A DNA stretch of 11,533 bases from Opitutaceae bacterium (lineage in GTDB: Bacteria; Verrucomicrobiota; Verrucomicrobiae; Opitutales; Opitutaceae). A model generated the notes under the pieces. The model saw nothing but the letters and a program-made list of their open reading frames with translations, made no database searches and was not told the DNA's origin. The position numbers and the translations under genes were made by a program. Positions 1 to 6,755 of this stretch are shown piece after piece. Position 1 is the stretch's first letter; every line of letters starts with the position of its first letter. The stretch spans positions 1-11,533 of the forward strand of contig JAISAX010000792.1 of assembly GCA_031266495.1 (NCBI GenBank). Reading direction: 5' to 3'.

Positions 1-15
1 TCCAGCCCGTGGACG
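1..15 (-). repeat. Edge of a dispersed hairpin repeat, inverted copy
   Basis: The first 15 bases are the exact reverse complement of positions 1577-1591 in the repeat array downstream. This suggests the window opens inside another, oppositely oriented copy of the same repeat family. Only one half of the hairpin is visible, so the call rests on a 15-base exact match. Confidence 0.5.
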
Positions 16-113
16 GATCGGCAGTAAAGCGCCGCCTCCCTGCTCTCCTTCATGTCATTCACTGTAAACAACTGTAACTCTCTCAAACAAATAATCTTGT
101 CTGGAGGCAGAGG

Positions 114-181
114 GCGACGCTGCGCGTCGACCACGGGCTGGACGCCCGTGCCACTTCAAGGCAGTCCGCGTAACTTCAGTT
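114..181 (+). repeat. Dispersed hairpin repeat, short copy
   Basis: Two hairpins stand in tandem. The first has a 6-bp stem, CGACGC(115-120)/GCGTCG(124-129). The second has a 7-bp stem, CACGGGC(132-138)/GCCCGTG(144-150), followed by CCAC. A tail at 150-181 matches 1644-1675 at 30 of 32 positions. The same modules occur in the same order near 1564-1675, so this is a short member of a dispersed intergenic repeat family, not a gene. Short ORFs across it are repeat translations. The rest of 1-253 holds no gene I can support. Confidence 0.75.
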
Positions 182-253
182 GCACTCATTTTCCGAGGCG
201 TTCCCATTCGCGTCTTGCCTTCCAGAATGCGGAGACAATGGCATATACCCGAT

Positions 254-1396
254 ATGGCCAAACACAAAACATGGATACTCAAGGATTGGGAACAAACGGG
301 GATGACGACTGTCGTCGTGGCGCGTTTTCACGAGGGCGGGACGGTGGAGGTGGGGACATTCCTTCTGGATACGTGGTGTCTGGGAGTGAAAAATACGCGA
401 TCGGATGAGCTGACGGAATCGGAACTGGATGAGTTTCTTGGATACGCGTTCGCCGGACAGGATTTCGTGGAAATGCCACCCGCCGATGCGCAGGGCCTGA
501 TTCTGGGGGCGGTCGATTACGCGTCATCGCTGGGGTTTGCGCCGCACCGGAATTTTCGCAAGACGCGCCGCACACTCAACGGAATCAAAGGTGCGGCAGG
601 ATGCACGTTCACATTCGGACAGGACGGGAAACCGCACTATGTAATGGGACCAAATGACGATGAGGCATGTATCCGGAAAATACAGGCCATCCTGAACGCG
701 AAACTGGGTCCGGACGGATTTCATGTCACGCTCGCGCTGGAAGACACCTGGAACGAAGCCCCGGAAGAGGACGATGACGAGGACGATGACGAGGACGATG
801 ACGATGAGAAGGGGGAGGAGGACGACGATCTCGCCGGAGCCCCTGAATCGATAGAGGAAACGCAGGCATGTCTGGACGCGGTTTTGACAAACTGGGGCGG
901 CAACAAGAAAGGGACAAGAAGGGCGGCTCAGCTCATTTATCGGATGGGTTATCTTGCCGGGGTGATGTCGGCATGGACGGAGATCGATTATGATGAACTG
1001 GTCGATGATGTGTGCGTGGACCGGAAGAAATGGACGGAAGTGGAGGCAACCCGGCTTTATTGGGGCGTCAGGTTTCTTGCGGATGGCGTACGCGAGAGCA
1101 TCAAGGAGCAGGGAGACTTGTTGTTGATATGGGAAGAGGACGAGGATCTCCGCGCGCTCCAGGTGATCTTTTTTTGTATGGGTATCCAGGGTGCGCTGGA
1201 AATGTATCCGGACGAACTGGAACGTTTGCGCAAGGAGTCTGATGCGGCGGAGGCGATTGCGGCGATCTCGCGATGGGCCGCCGTCACATTGGATGACCGA
1301 AAGACGATTCCCCCCGATGGCCGGGAGCGGATCAAGGGCTGGTTGCGAACCCTCTGTTCGGCATCGTCGCGCGTGTGGGGGGCGCTGGATGAATGA
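254..1396 (+). CDS. Hypothetical protein with long acidic linker
   Basis: A 380-residue protein of unknown function with no signal peptide or membrane segment, so probably cytoplasmic. The N-terminal part (about 17-165) contains 'VVVARFHEGGTVEVGTFLLDTWCLGVKN', written here as VVVARFHEGG then VEVGTFLLDTWCLGVKN. From memory, such a block occurs in proteins of Verrucomicrobia and Planctomycetes that often carry SEC-C-type metal-binding tails; no SEC-C motif is visible here. Residues about 170-192 are almost all Asp/Glu and come from a 12-bp tandem repeat. Residues about 200-380 are predicted mostly helical and end at GALDE. The ATG at 254 is preferred because the family-like block follows closely. 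In-frame TTG at 215 and ATG at 227 are alternatives, and no start has a convincing Shine-Dalgarno site. It stands alone, flanked by repeats on both sides. Confidence 0.75.
   Translation: MAKHKTWILKDWEQTGMTTVVVARFHEGGTVEVGTFLLDTWCLGVKNTRSDELTESELDEFLGYAFAGQDFVEMPPADAQGLILGAVDYASSLGFAPHRNFRKTRRTLNGIKGAAGCTFTFGQDGKPHYVMGPNDDEACIRKIQAILNAKLGPDGFHVTLALEDTWNEAPEEDDDEDDDEDDDDEKGEEDDDLAGAPESIEETQACLDAVLTNWGGNKKGTRRAAQLIYRMGYLAGVMSAWTEIDYDELVDDVCVDRKKWTEVEATRLYWGVRFLADGVRESIKEQGDLLLIWEEDEDLRALQVIFFCMGIQGALEMYPDELERLRKESDAAEAIAAISRWAAVTLDDRKTIPPDGRERIKGWLRTLCSASSRVWGALDE
767..802 (+). repeat. 12-bp coding tandem repeat, 3 copies
   Basis: GAGGACGATGAC is repeated exactly three times in frame, encoding three Glu-Asp-Asp-Asp units of the acidic linker. 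The acidic stretch continues in less regular form to about 830. Whole-unit gain or loss would keep the frame, so linker length could vary between strains. Confidence 0.9.
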
Positions 1397-1443
1397 GTGA
1401 TGCCTCCGGCCCGGCCAGGATGACCGGGAATAGTTCTACTTTG

Positions 1444-1688
1444 TCAAGTTACTGAACTGATGTTGCGCGGTGCGTGTGGCGTTGTGGCGCGGGCGTCTCG
1501 CCCGCATTTCCGGGCGGCGCTGCGCGCCGTCAGCGGGCGAGACGCCCGCGCCACGCGAACCGGCGACGCTACGCGTCGTCCACGGGCTGGAAGCCCGTGC
1601 CACGTCGGAGCGGTGGGGCAACGCTTGCGGGCGAGACGCCCGCGCCACTTCAAGGCCGTCTGCGTAACTTCAGTTACTGAAGTTACGC
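1444..1688. repeat. Multi-hairpin (REP-like) repeat array
   Basis: This fills most of the gap after the gene ending at 1396. Hairpins in order: GCGGGCG(1489-1495)/CGCCCGC(1499-1505); GGCGC(1516-1520)/GCGCC(1524-1528); GCGGGCG(1533-1539)/CGCCCGC(1543-1549); CGACGC(1564-1569)/GCGTCG(1573-1578); CACGGGCT(1581-1588)/AGCCCGTG(1592-1599); GCGGGCG(1627-1633)/CGCCCGC(1637-1643); and a perfect 12-bp stem at 1662-1673/1677-1688 with loop TTA. Segments 1484-1505 and 1533-1554 are exact 22-bp inverted copies. The left end (about 1446-1461) resembles half of the terminal palindrome. All six frames are open over parts of this region, producing Arg/Ala/Pro-rich translations that I treat as spurious. Confidence 0.85.
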
Positions 1689-1702
1689 GAAGCGGGCAGG
1701 GA

Positions 1703-1723
1703 GACCTCCACCTCCCCGAGGTC
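1703..1723. other. Small hairpin in the leader region
   Basis: GACCTC at 1703-1708 pairs with GAGGTC at 1718-1723 across a 9-base loop. It lies just right of the repeat array. No T-run follows, so it is not a convincing terminator. Role unknown. Confidence 0.35.
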
Positions 1724-1729
1724 TTCGTC

Positions 1730-1762
1730 AGGCTGATGGCAGGTTGATGACAGGTTGTTTGG
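1730..1762 (+). repeat. Three imperfect 11-bp direct repeats upstream of the PEP-CTERM gene
   Basis: AGGCTGATGGC, AGGTTGATGAC and AGGTTGTTTGG sit end to end. The first two match at 9 of 11 positions and the third shares AGGTTG. The 11-bp period, about one helical turn, and the place 140-170 bases before the start at 1901 would suit a regulator binding region. The repeats are short and could be chance. The rest of 1763-1900 shows no gene, and I could not pick a promoter in it with confidence. Confidence 0.35.
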
Positions 1763-1900
1763 GTTCTATTGGTAAAGGCCCGGGTCATGTCGATCGGAGA
1801 CCGGCGTCTTCTCCTGCAAGCCAGATGAGCACGATCTGCCAATGAACGGGTATTTGAGGTCATTGCCGGAGAGGGTCGCGGAAATTATGATTGCCCCATC

Positions 1901-2842
1901 ATGAATGCCTCCAAAGTCACAAAAAACCTCGTTCTGCTTTCGTCCTTGCTGTCGGTTGCCGGTATTGTCTCCGGGCACGCCCAGGCGGCGCTGTTCACCT
2001 CAATCGATTTTTCTTCGGGAGCCGCCTCCTACGACAATCATTTTGTCGAACACACGGCCTTTCCGACAAACAGCCCTGGCGCGATAACGTGGAGCGACGG
2101 AAAGGTCAGCGAGACGGCAACGAGCGGCTACCAGAGCGTCCTGTTCGACACGTCCGCCAGCGGAGGCAGCAACGGAAGCGGCGGCGTCACGGGAACGCAG
2201 GCCAACAATGCTTACCAGAGCGATTTCACCGTGTCGGTGGTGTTCTCCTTCGGAAGCGTCACGCAGAGTTCGGTCGGCCTGTGGGCCAAGGTCAATGACA
2301 CGGGAAATTCCGGATACCTCGGCTTTGCGCGGGCATTGAGCAGCACCAGCATCCGGTTGAGCCTTTACGATAACTCGAACCCGGACTCGAGCGCACTCGG
2401 CAGCACGTTGCAGACGCAGGACATCACGCTTGCGGAGGGTCTTGCCCTCGCCACGACGGCGTCCTGCCGGCTCGATTACACGGTCTCGAATAATGCCAAC
2501 GGCACGGATGTCGATTTTATCCTCCAACTTTTCGATGTGTCGTCGGCGACGGAAATATTGCTGGCGAGTATTACAGGTACGGATACGTCGTCTCCCCTGA
2601 CGCGGGCCGGCCAGGTCGGGTTCAGGCTGAGCAATCTGGTTGACTTGCACGGTTTTTCCGTGGCGGCGGCGGTTCCGGAGCCTGCCACGGCTGCCGCAGT
2701 GCTGGGCATGCTGGCGGTTGCCGTGGCGACAGGAGTCCGTCGCATGCGCCGCACCACCCGTCAGGCGCGCCGAGAGTGCGCGCGCACCCGTTTTCAACGT
2801 ATTCCCCGGAGCCTGCCTGTCACTGAAAGGATGCCGACATGA
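1901..2842 (+). CDS. PEP-CTERM sorting domain protein
   Basis: A 313-residue exported protein. Residues 1-29 form a signal peptide (Lys at 5 and 8, hydrophobic 10-24, cleavage probably after AQA). The body (30-255) is Ser/Thr/Asn/Gly-rich and predicted beta, with a jelly-roll-like segment near 107-165, as in concanavalin-like surface proteins. The C-terminus carries the sorting signal VPEPATAAAV (258-267), a hydrophobic helix to about 279 and the basic cluster RRMRR (280-284), the pattern processed by exosortase in exopolysaccharide-producing bacteria. Unusually, about 29 residues, many of them Arg, follow the cluster; these proteins normally end there. The stop overlaps the next start as ATGA, so the two genes are probably co-translated. 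The start has no strong Shine-Dalgarno site. Likely role: surface-anchored or matrix protein of this glycan locus; the ligand is unknown. Confidence 0.85.
   Translation: MNASKVTKNLVLLSSLLSVAGIVSGHAQAALFTSIDFSSGAASYDNHFVEHTAFPTNSPGAITWSDGKVSETATSGYQSVLFDTSASGGSNGSGGVTGTQANNAYQSDFTVSVVFSFGSVTQSSVGLWAKVNDTGNSGYLGFARALSSTSIRLSLYDNSNPDSSALGSTLQTQDITLAEGLALATTASCRLDYTVSNNANGTDVDFILQLFDVSSATEILLASITGTDTSSPLTRAGQVGFRLSNLVDLHGFSVAAAVPEPATAAAVLGMLAVAVATGVRRMRRTTRQARRECARTRFQRIPRSLPVTERMPT
2826..2831 (+). promoter_or_regulatory. Ribosome binding site for the lectin-like gene
   Basis: AAAGGA lies 7 bases before the ATG at 2839, inside the end of the PEP-CTERM gene. Together with the ATGA overlap it fixes the start of the downstream gene and supports translational coupling. 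Confidence 0.65.
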
Positions 2843-3576
2843 TCTCGCGTTTTGCCATGTTTTGCCTGCCGATGCTTCTGTCCGGTCCGTGCTGCGCCGA
2901 CGGGCGCGGTGAAGGAGCCGTGTATCTGGTCGATGAGCCTTTCGGAAGCGGCGGGGGCGGCCTGCCGCAGGGCTGGAAGGTTTTCGGGAAACAGGTGTTC
3001 GTTTCGACACAGGACTTCGTTTCGCCACCGGCCGCGCTCTGCATCATGGATGGGGCGGCGTCGGTTTCCCATCCGGCGCACCTGCCCCAGGTGAACATCC
3101 CGTTCCCGCGGATCACGCAGGGAGAGGTGCGCTTCTCGTTTCATTTCAAGACGACGACAGACAATCCGGCGCTGCGTGTGTATCTGCGCAACAGCCGGGC
3201 CAATCCCGTCGCATCTCTCGTATTCCGAGACGGACTACTTGGCGTGGAGCAGCCGGTCGGCAGTGTTCCGGAGGGCGGCGTGGCTCCGCGTGACGGTGGC
3301 ATGCCGCGCGTCTGGAAACCGCTGCTGCCGTTGCCCGGCGGTGTCTGGCATCATGTCGAGGTGATCGTCCCCGGCGGCAAGGCGGACGACAAGCGGTTCT
3401 CCGTGATCGTCAGCGAAGCAGGCGGGGAAGCGCGGATTTTTTCCGGACTCCTCCCTCTGGCGGGCGAGCGATTTTACCAGTCCAACTGGAATTTCGCATC
3501 GCTCATGATCAATGCCTTGGCGGATGGGCGACAAACGTCGTGGATCGATAATCTCCAGGTGCTCGCAACCGAGTGA
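2839..3576 (+). CDS. Secreted lectin/glucanase-fold-like protein
   Basis: A 245-residue protein. Residues 1-20 look like a signal peptide (MISRF, then a hydrophobic core), with cleavage probably after CCA at 18-20. No proper lipobox is present because the residue before the first Cys of the pair is Pro. The remainder is beta-rich. Blocks such as GEVRFSFHFKTTTDNPALRV, WHHVEVIVPGG and the ending WIDNLQVLATE resemble the strand pattern of concanavalin A-like (LamG/laminarinase-like) sandwich proteins, where 'WHHVEV' and a final 'IDNL' strand are common. I see no catalytic motif, so carbohydrate binding is more likely than hydrolysis. It sits between a PEP-CTERM protein (4-bp overlap) and a large glycoside hydrolase (21-bp gap), which suggests a partner in extracellular glycan recognition. 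The family assignment is by fold resemblance only. Confidence 0.75.
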   Translation: MISRFAMFCLPMLLSGPCCADGRGEGAVYLVDEPFGSGGGGLPQGWKVFGKQVFVSTQDFVSPPAALCIMDGAASVSHPAHLPQVNIPFPRITQGEVRFSFHFKTTTDNPALRVYLRNSRANPVASLVFRDGLLGVEQPVGSVPEGGVAPRDGGMPRVWKPLLPLPGGVWHHVEVIVPGGKADDKRFSVIVSEAGGEARIFSGLLPLAGERFYQSNWNFASLMINALADGRQTSWIDNLQVLATE

Positions 3577-3597
3577 CGCCTTTTTTCCGCATTGCCC

Positions 3598-6582
3598 ATG
3601 TCTTTTGTATCCATTTTTCGTTACGCCCTCCTGTTCGTGGCCGCGCTGGCGGCTGGCGCCGCCGTCGCAACGCCGGTGAATGACGCCGGGAATGTGCTGC
3701 CCAATCCCGGCTTTGAACTGGGATGGAAGGGATGGGCGCCGGCATTCGCCTTCCGGTTTGGCGGCACCGTCTCGGCCATTCATGGGCAAGGCGGCTGGGA
3801 AGTGGCGTCGCAGCTCACGAAGGGCGACGCGTTTGACGGCGACACGTTCCTGAAAATCGACCTGCCCCGCCTTGCCGGCAAGGTGTTCTCGTCGGACGGG
3901 GTCGAGGTCGCGCCCGGGAGCTGGCGTGTCACCGTCCACGCCCGCGCCCTGTCCGGGAGAGCGCGTTTGTCGGTGAAATGCGCCGGCAAGGAGCAGCGTT
4001 TTGCACTTTCGTCCGAATGGCGTCCCTACGGTTTCGATGTCGATATTCCCCGGTCCGAAAAGCCGCGCAATATCGTTCACATCGAGTTCACCGGACCGGG
4101 CGGAGCGCAGCCGGAAGGCACCGCGACGGAGATACATATTGACCAGGTGAGTCTCGCGCCCGCCAGTGGCAACCCGCCGCTGGAGGAGGGAGGGAAGGGG
4201 GGGGGGGAGGGGGAGGCGGACCAGGCGGGCCAGACGGATCATCGCATCGAGGCCGCGGCTTATTGCGCGGAGGATGTGGCGGGCGTTGTCAACGAAGGCG
4301 GCCCGCTCCATATCGATGTGCATCTTTATTCGAGAGCGGCGCATGAGGGGCTGGCGCTGGATTGCGAGTTGCTGGATTTTTCCCTGAATCGTATTCTGCA
4401 TTTCATTACGGATGTGAAGCCCTTGGGGAAGGGCGCCGTTGCCGTCACGCGGATCGATTTGGGCGGGCGGCTGGAGGCGTTTCGCAGGGAGCATGGATAC
4501 CTTCCAATGGGGCTGATGGTGCTCGACATTGGTATCAGGAAAGGGGATGCGATCGTGGCCCGGACGGATCAGGCCATCGCCCTGCTGCCGGCGGCGGCGG
4601 CAGGCGGGGAGGCATCGCGTTTCGGGAACGAATTCATGCCCAATGACCGCGCCACGGAGGTCGCCCGCAAGAGCGGCGCGGGCTGGCTGAAACTCATGGA
4701 CTCGGGCAGCGGCTACATGAAGTGGAATCTGGCGGAGCACCGGAAGGGTACTGTTTTGTTCGATACGTTCGACCGTCGCGCCGACCGGGACCCCGCCGCC
4801 GGCACGCTGGGAGAAAACATCGATTTCCTCGCACAGATCCGGCGCCTGCGCGCCTGCGGCTTCGAACTGACGGGATCGTTGTGGACAACGCCGCCGTGGG
4901 CCGCGCGTCCCGATCAGGGACGTTTGCCGGACCACAGGTTGCCACGCGACTGGATGGACTGGGACCATTATGTCACGACGATGCTGGGTCATTACAAGGA
5001 GGCGGTGAAATACTGGGAGATATGGAACGAGCCGGGCTGGTGGGGGTCGCTGCCGGAACGCGGCACGCCGGAGGATTATCTTGAGATGGTGCGCCGCACG
5101 AGTCGCCTGATCCGCCGTATCGATCCCTCGGCAAAAGTCATCGCAACGGATTATCATCGCTCGCCGCGCGTCCCCATTCCGTCCGGTTACTACGGGGAGA
5201 TCGCCAGGCATGTGGACATCTATTCGTATCACCATTACTGGGCCTGGGACGCGAGTGACAGCGCGGCGGAGGTCGATGCCTGGCTGGCCCGGCGGGCCGA
5301 GCTGCAAAAGGGCAATCCGGCCATCATTCTCTGGAACACCGAAGGCGGAGTAAACGGGGTGGACTGGTATAACCACTACACCGGGGAACTCGCCGGGCGG
5401 ATCAATCACAGCGACTTTGCCCGGCGTCCGGCGGCGTTGTGCGCGAGGCTGTTTTTGCATTCGTTCGCGTTGGGAACGGAAAAGGTTTTTTATTACCAGA
5501 TCGGGTCGGCCCGCAGTTTTGCCGGCGATTACAATTTCGTGCCGGGCAACGCCATGAGCGGCAATCTCGGCTTTCCCCGTCCGGGCGGCGTGGCCTATGC
5601 GGTGCTGGCGGCGCATCTTTCCGGCGCCCGTTTTCTCCGCGCCGTTCCGATCGGCGAGGCGTGCGAGAGGCTGGTCTTTTCGCTGCCGGACGGCAGGGCG
5701 TTCGCCGCCGCCTGGATCAAGACGGAGAAGCGGCCAGGCAGTATCCTGAAATTCAATACTGCACGGCCCGGAAGACGGGCGCAAACCGGCGATGTCTTCG
5801 GCACCTTCCGTCCGCTGCCGGACGCCGCCGCCGTCGTCGCCCTGAAGGCCGAGCCAACCTACTGGATTTTCGAAGGCGAAAAGGAAGCGACGGATTATCT
5901 GGCGTCGTTGGTCCCGCTTCCCGGGCAGGAGAGCGGCGCCGCGGGCGATGATTATGCGGAGCCTTTCGAATTTGCGTCGCAGGTGCTGACGGAACGCTGG
6001 TTTTTCGTCGATCTTGAGCCGTTCGCGAACGCCCGCTTCCACGACGACGGCCGTGTGCCGGGGAAAACGGGCTGGACGAGGCAGGGGCCGGACAACGACC
6101 TCGACGCGCTTGCTCCCGGGATCCACCGTTACCACGGAGTTCCGTTCCGGATTCCGGACGACAGCGAGAACAACGCGTGCATCGTGCTCGGCGGCCACCG
6201 CACGGTGAGCGACAATATCCGCAAGGTGGATATCCCGGTAAACAGGACAAGCCGCGCCTTTTACTTCATGGTGGCGGCCGCGTGGGTGCAATCCTGGACG
6301 GTAGGGAGTTTTTCGATACGTTATGCGGACGGGATGGAGGAGTCGCTGGCGTTGTCGCGCAGGATCAATATCGATGACTGGGCCAACCGTCCTCCGGTCC
6401 GCAACGACGAGGCTCGTTATGTGCGCGTGGCGTGCGAGGGTGGGACAAAGGAGCGGTATGTCTATGTGGTGCAATGGGTGAACCCCCATCCGGAAAAACG
6501 GGTGGCGTCGCTTGTTTTCGAAGCGCCGGCAGCGGTGAACGCCATCCCGATCCTTTTGGCCGTCACCGGCACCGAAAACTGA
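3598..6582 (+). CDS. Secreted multidomain glycoside hydrolase, clan A-like
   Basis: A 994-residue secreted enzyme. Signal peptide 1-24 ends AVA before TP. Residues about 30-190 begin NVLPNPGFELGWKGW, the typical opening of a CBM4/9-like carbohydrate-binding sandwich. A Gly/Glu-rich linker (about 192-210) is encoded by a G11 run. A second beta domain covers about 212-335. The catalytic TIM barrel spans about 342-690: WEIWNEPGWWG places the probable acid/base at Glu478, and ILWNTEGGVNG the probable nucleophile at Glu582. This Asn-Glu-Pro plus late Glu arrangement is the retaining clan GH-A signature, nearest in feel to GH39/GH5-type enzymes, but I cannot assign the family. A beta-sandwich at about 790-994 (VDLEPFANARF, GVPFRIPD) resembles modules accompanying other verrucomicrobial glycosidases. 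The ATG at 3598 is chosen over TTG at 3592 because it starts a clean signal peptide. Substrate unknown. Confidence 0.88.
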   Translation: MSFVSIFRYALLFVAALAAGAAVATPVNDAGNVLPNPGFELGWKGWAPAFAFRFGGTVSAIHGQGGWEVASQLTKGDAFDGDTFLKIDLPRLAGKVFSSDGVEVAPGSWRVTVHARALSGRARLSVKCAGKEQRFALSSEWRPYGFDVDIPRSEKPRNIVHIEFTGPGGAQPEGTATEIHIDQVSLAPASGNPPLEEGGKGGGEGEADQAGQTDHRIEAAAYCAEDVAGVVNEGGPLHIDVHLYSRAAHEGLALDCELLDFSLNRILHFITDVKPLGKGAVAVTRIDLGGRLEAFRREHGYLPMGLMVLDIGIRKGDAIVARTDQAIALLPAAAAGGEASRFGNEFMPNDRATEVARKSGAGWLKLMDSGSGYMKWNLAEHRKGTVLFDTFDRRADRDPAAGTLGENIDFLAQIRRLRACGFELTGSLWTTPPWAARPDQGRLPDHRLPRDWMDWDHYVTTMLGHYKEAVKYWEIWNEPGWWGSLPERGTPEDYLEMVRRTSRLIRRIDPSAKVIATDYHRSPRVPIPSGYYGEIARHVDIYSYHHYWAWDASDSAAEVDAWLARRAELQKGNPAIILWNTEGGVNGVDWYNHYTGELAGRINHSDFARRPAALCARLFLHSFALGTEKVFYYQIGSARSFAGDYNFVPGNAMSGNLGFPRPGGVAYAVLAAHLSGARFLRAVPIGEACERLVFSLPDGRAFAAAWIKTEKRPGSILKFNTARPGRRAQTGDVFGTFRPLPDAAAVVALKAEPTYWIFEGEKEATDYLASLVPLPGQESGAAGDDYAEPFEFASQVLTERWFFVDLEPFANARFHDDGRVPGKTGWTRQGPDNDLDALAPGIHRYHGVPFRIPDDSENNACIVLGGHRTVSDNIRKVDIPVNRTSRAFYFMVAAAWVQSWTVGSFSIRYADGMEESLALSRRINIDDWANRPPVRNDEARYVRVACEGGTKERYVYVVQWVNPHPEKRVASLVFEAPAAVNAIPILLAVTGTEN
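4197..4207 (+). repeat. G11 homopolymer inside the hydrolase gene
   Basis: Eleven consecutive G sit in a purine-only stretch (about 4182-4214) that encodes a Gly/Glu linker between two beta domains. At the present length the frame is open across the whole gene. Gain or loss of one G would shift the frame near residue 203, well before the catalytic domain. The surrounding G-runs could also fold as a G-quadruplex in the mRNA. Confidence 0.85.
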
Positions 6583-6599
6583 GAGAGTCACGAGAATCG

Positions 6600-6628
6600 T
6601 CCGGAGTCTGGAACACCATGACTCCGGA
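6600..6628. other. Hairpin between hydrolase and regulator genes
   Basis: TCCGGAGTC (6600-6608) pairs perfectly with GACTCCGGA (6620-6628) across an 11-base loop, 17 bases after the hydrolase stop. A G14 run follows, with no T-run, so an ordinary intrinsic terminator is unlikely. It could be an operator, a processing or attenuation stem, or part of a repeat. Confidence 0.55.
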
Positions 6629-6635
6629 GGGCAGA

Positions 6636-6649
6636 GGGGGGGGGGGGGG
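6636..6649 (+). repeat. G14 homopolymer upstream of the regulator
   Basis: Fourteen consecutive G lie 106 bases before the chosen regulator start and 7 bases after the hairpin at 6600-6628. From the ATG at 6618 the frame is open through the run into the regulator, so at this length an N-terminally extended product is formally possible. Length changes would alter promoter or leader spacing, or put that extended frame out of register. Confidence 0.85.
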
Positions 6650-6755
6650 AGGGGAAGGAGGACGGAAGCGATGTGTGTTTTTGAAACAGGGATTGCCATA
6701 CAATCCTGAAAACTTCCCGCAAACATCTGGCGCCGGGATCGACATCCGGAGCGAC

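Noticed and set aside
1410..1428. CCCGG/CCGGG stem after the gene ending at 1396 as a terminator
   Set aside because: The stem is only 5 bp and is not followed by a T-run.
1484..1688. CRISPR array
   Set aside because: The hairpin modules have irregular spacing and variable sequence, with no uniform spacers and no cas genes.
1436..1863. Several Arg/Ala/Pro-rich short ORFs
   Set aside because: They are translations of the hairpin repeat modules in all frames.
2839..2898. Lipoprotein signal in the lectin-like protein
   Set aside because: The residues before the Cys pair are Ser-Gly-Pro; Pro at -1 does not fit a lipobox, so a type I signal peptide is preferred.
2000..3028. 342-codon minus-strand frame opposite the PEP-CTERM gene
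   Set aside because: Arg-rich, without motifs, and it overlaps two well-supported plus-strand genes.
4170..4215. Insertion of the widespread 'NPPLEEGGKGG'-type interspersed repeat into the hydrolase
   Set aside because: The encoded words resemble that repeat, but the DNA shows no palindromic partner and only a purine run is evident; left as a resemblance.
3235..6726. 1163-codon minus-strand open frame opposite the hydrolase
   Set aside because: It mirrors the hydrolase codons, is rich in Arg/Pro/His with no domain, and runs through the C-run opposite G11. The plus strand has clear signal peptide and catalytic motifs, so this is a GC-driven shadow.
6432..6755. N-terminal extension of the regulator from the longest open frame
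   Set aside because: It overlaps the end of the hydrolase, has no domain, and includes the poly-Gly stretch from G14. A start with GGAG at 6756 fits better, though ATG 6618 remains formally possible.
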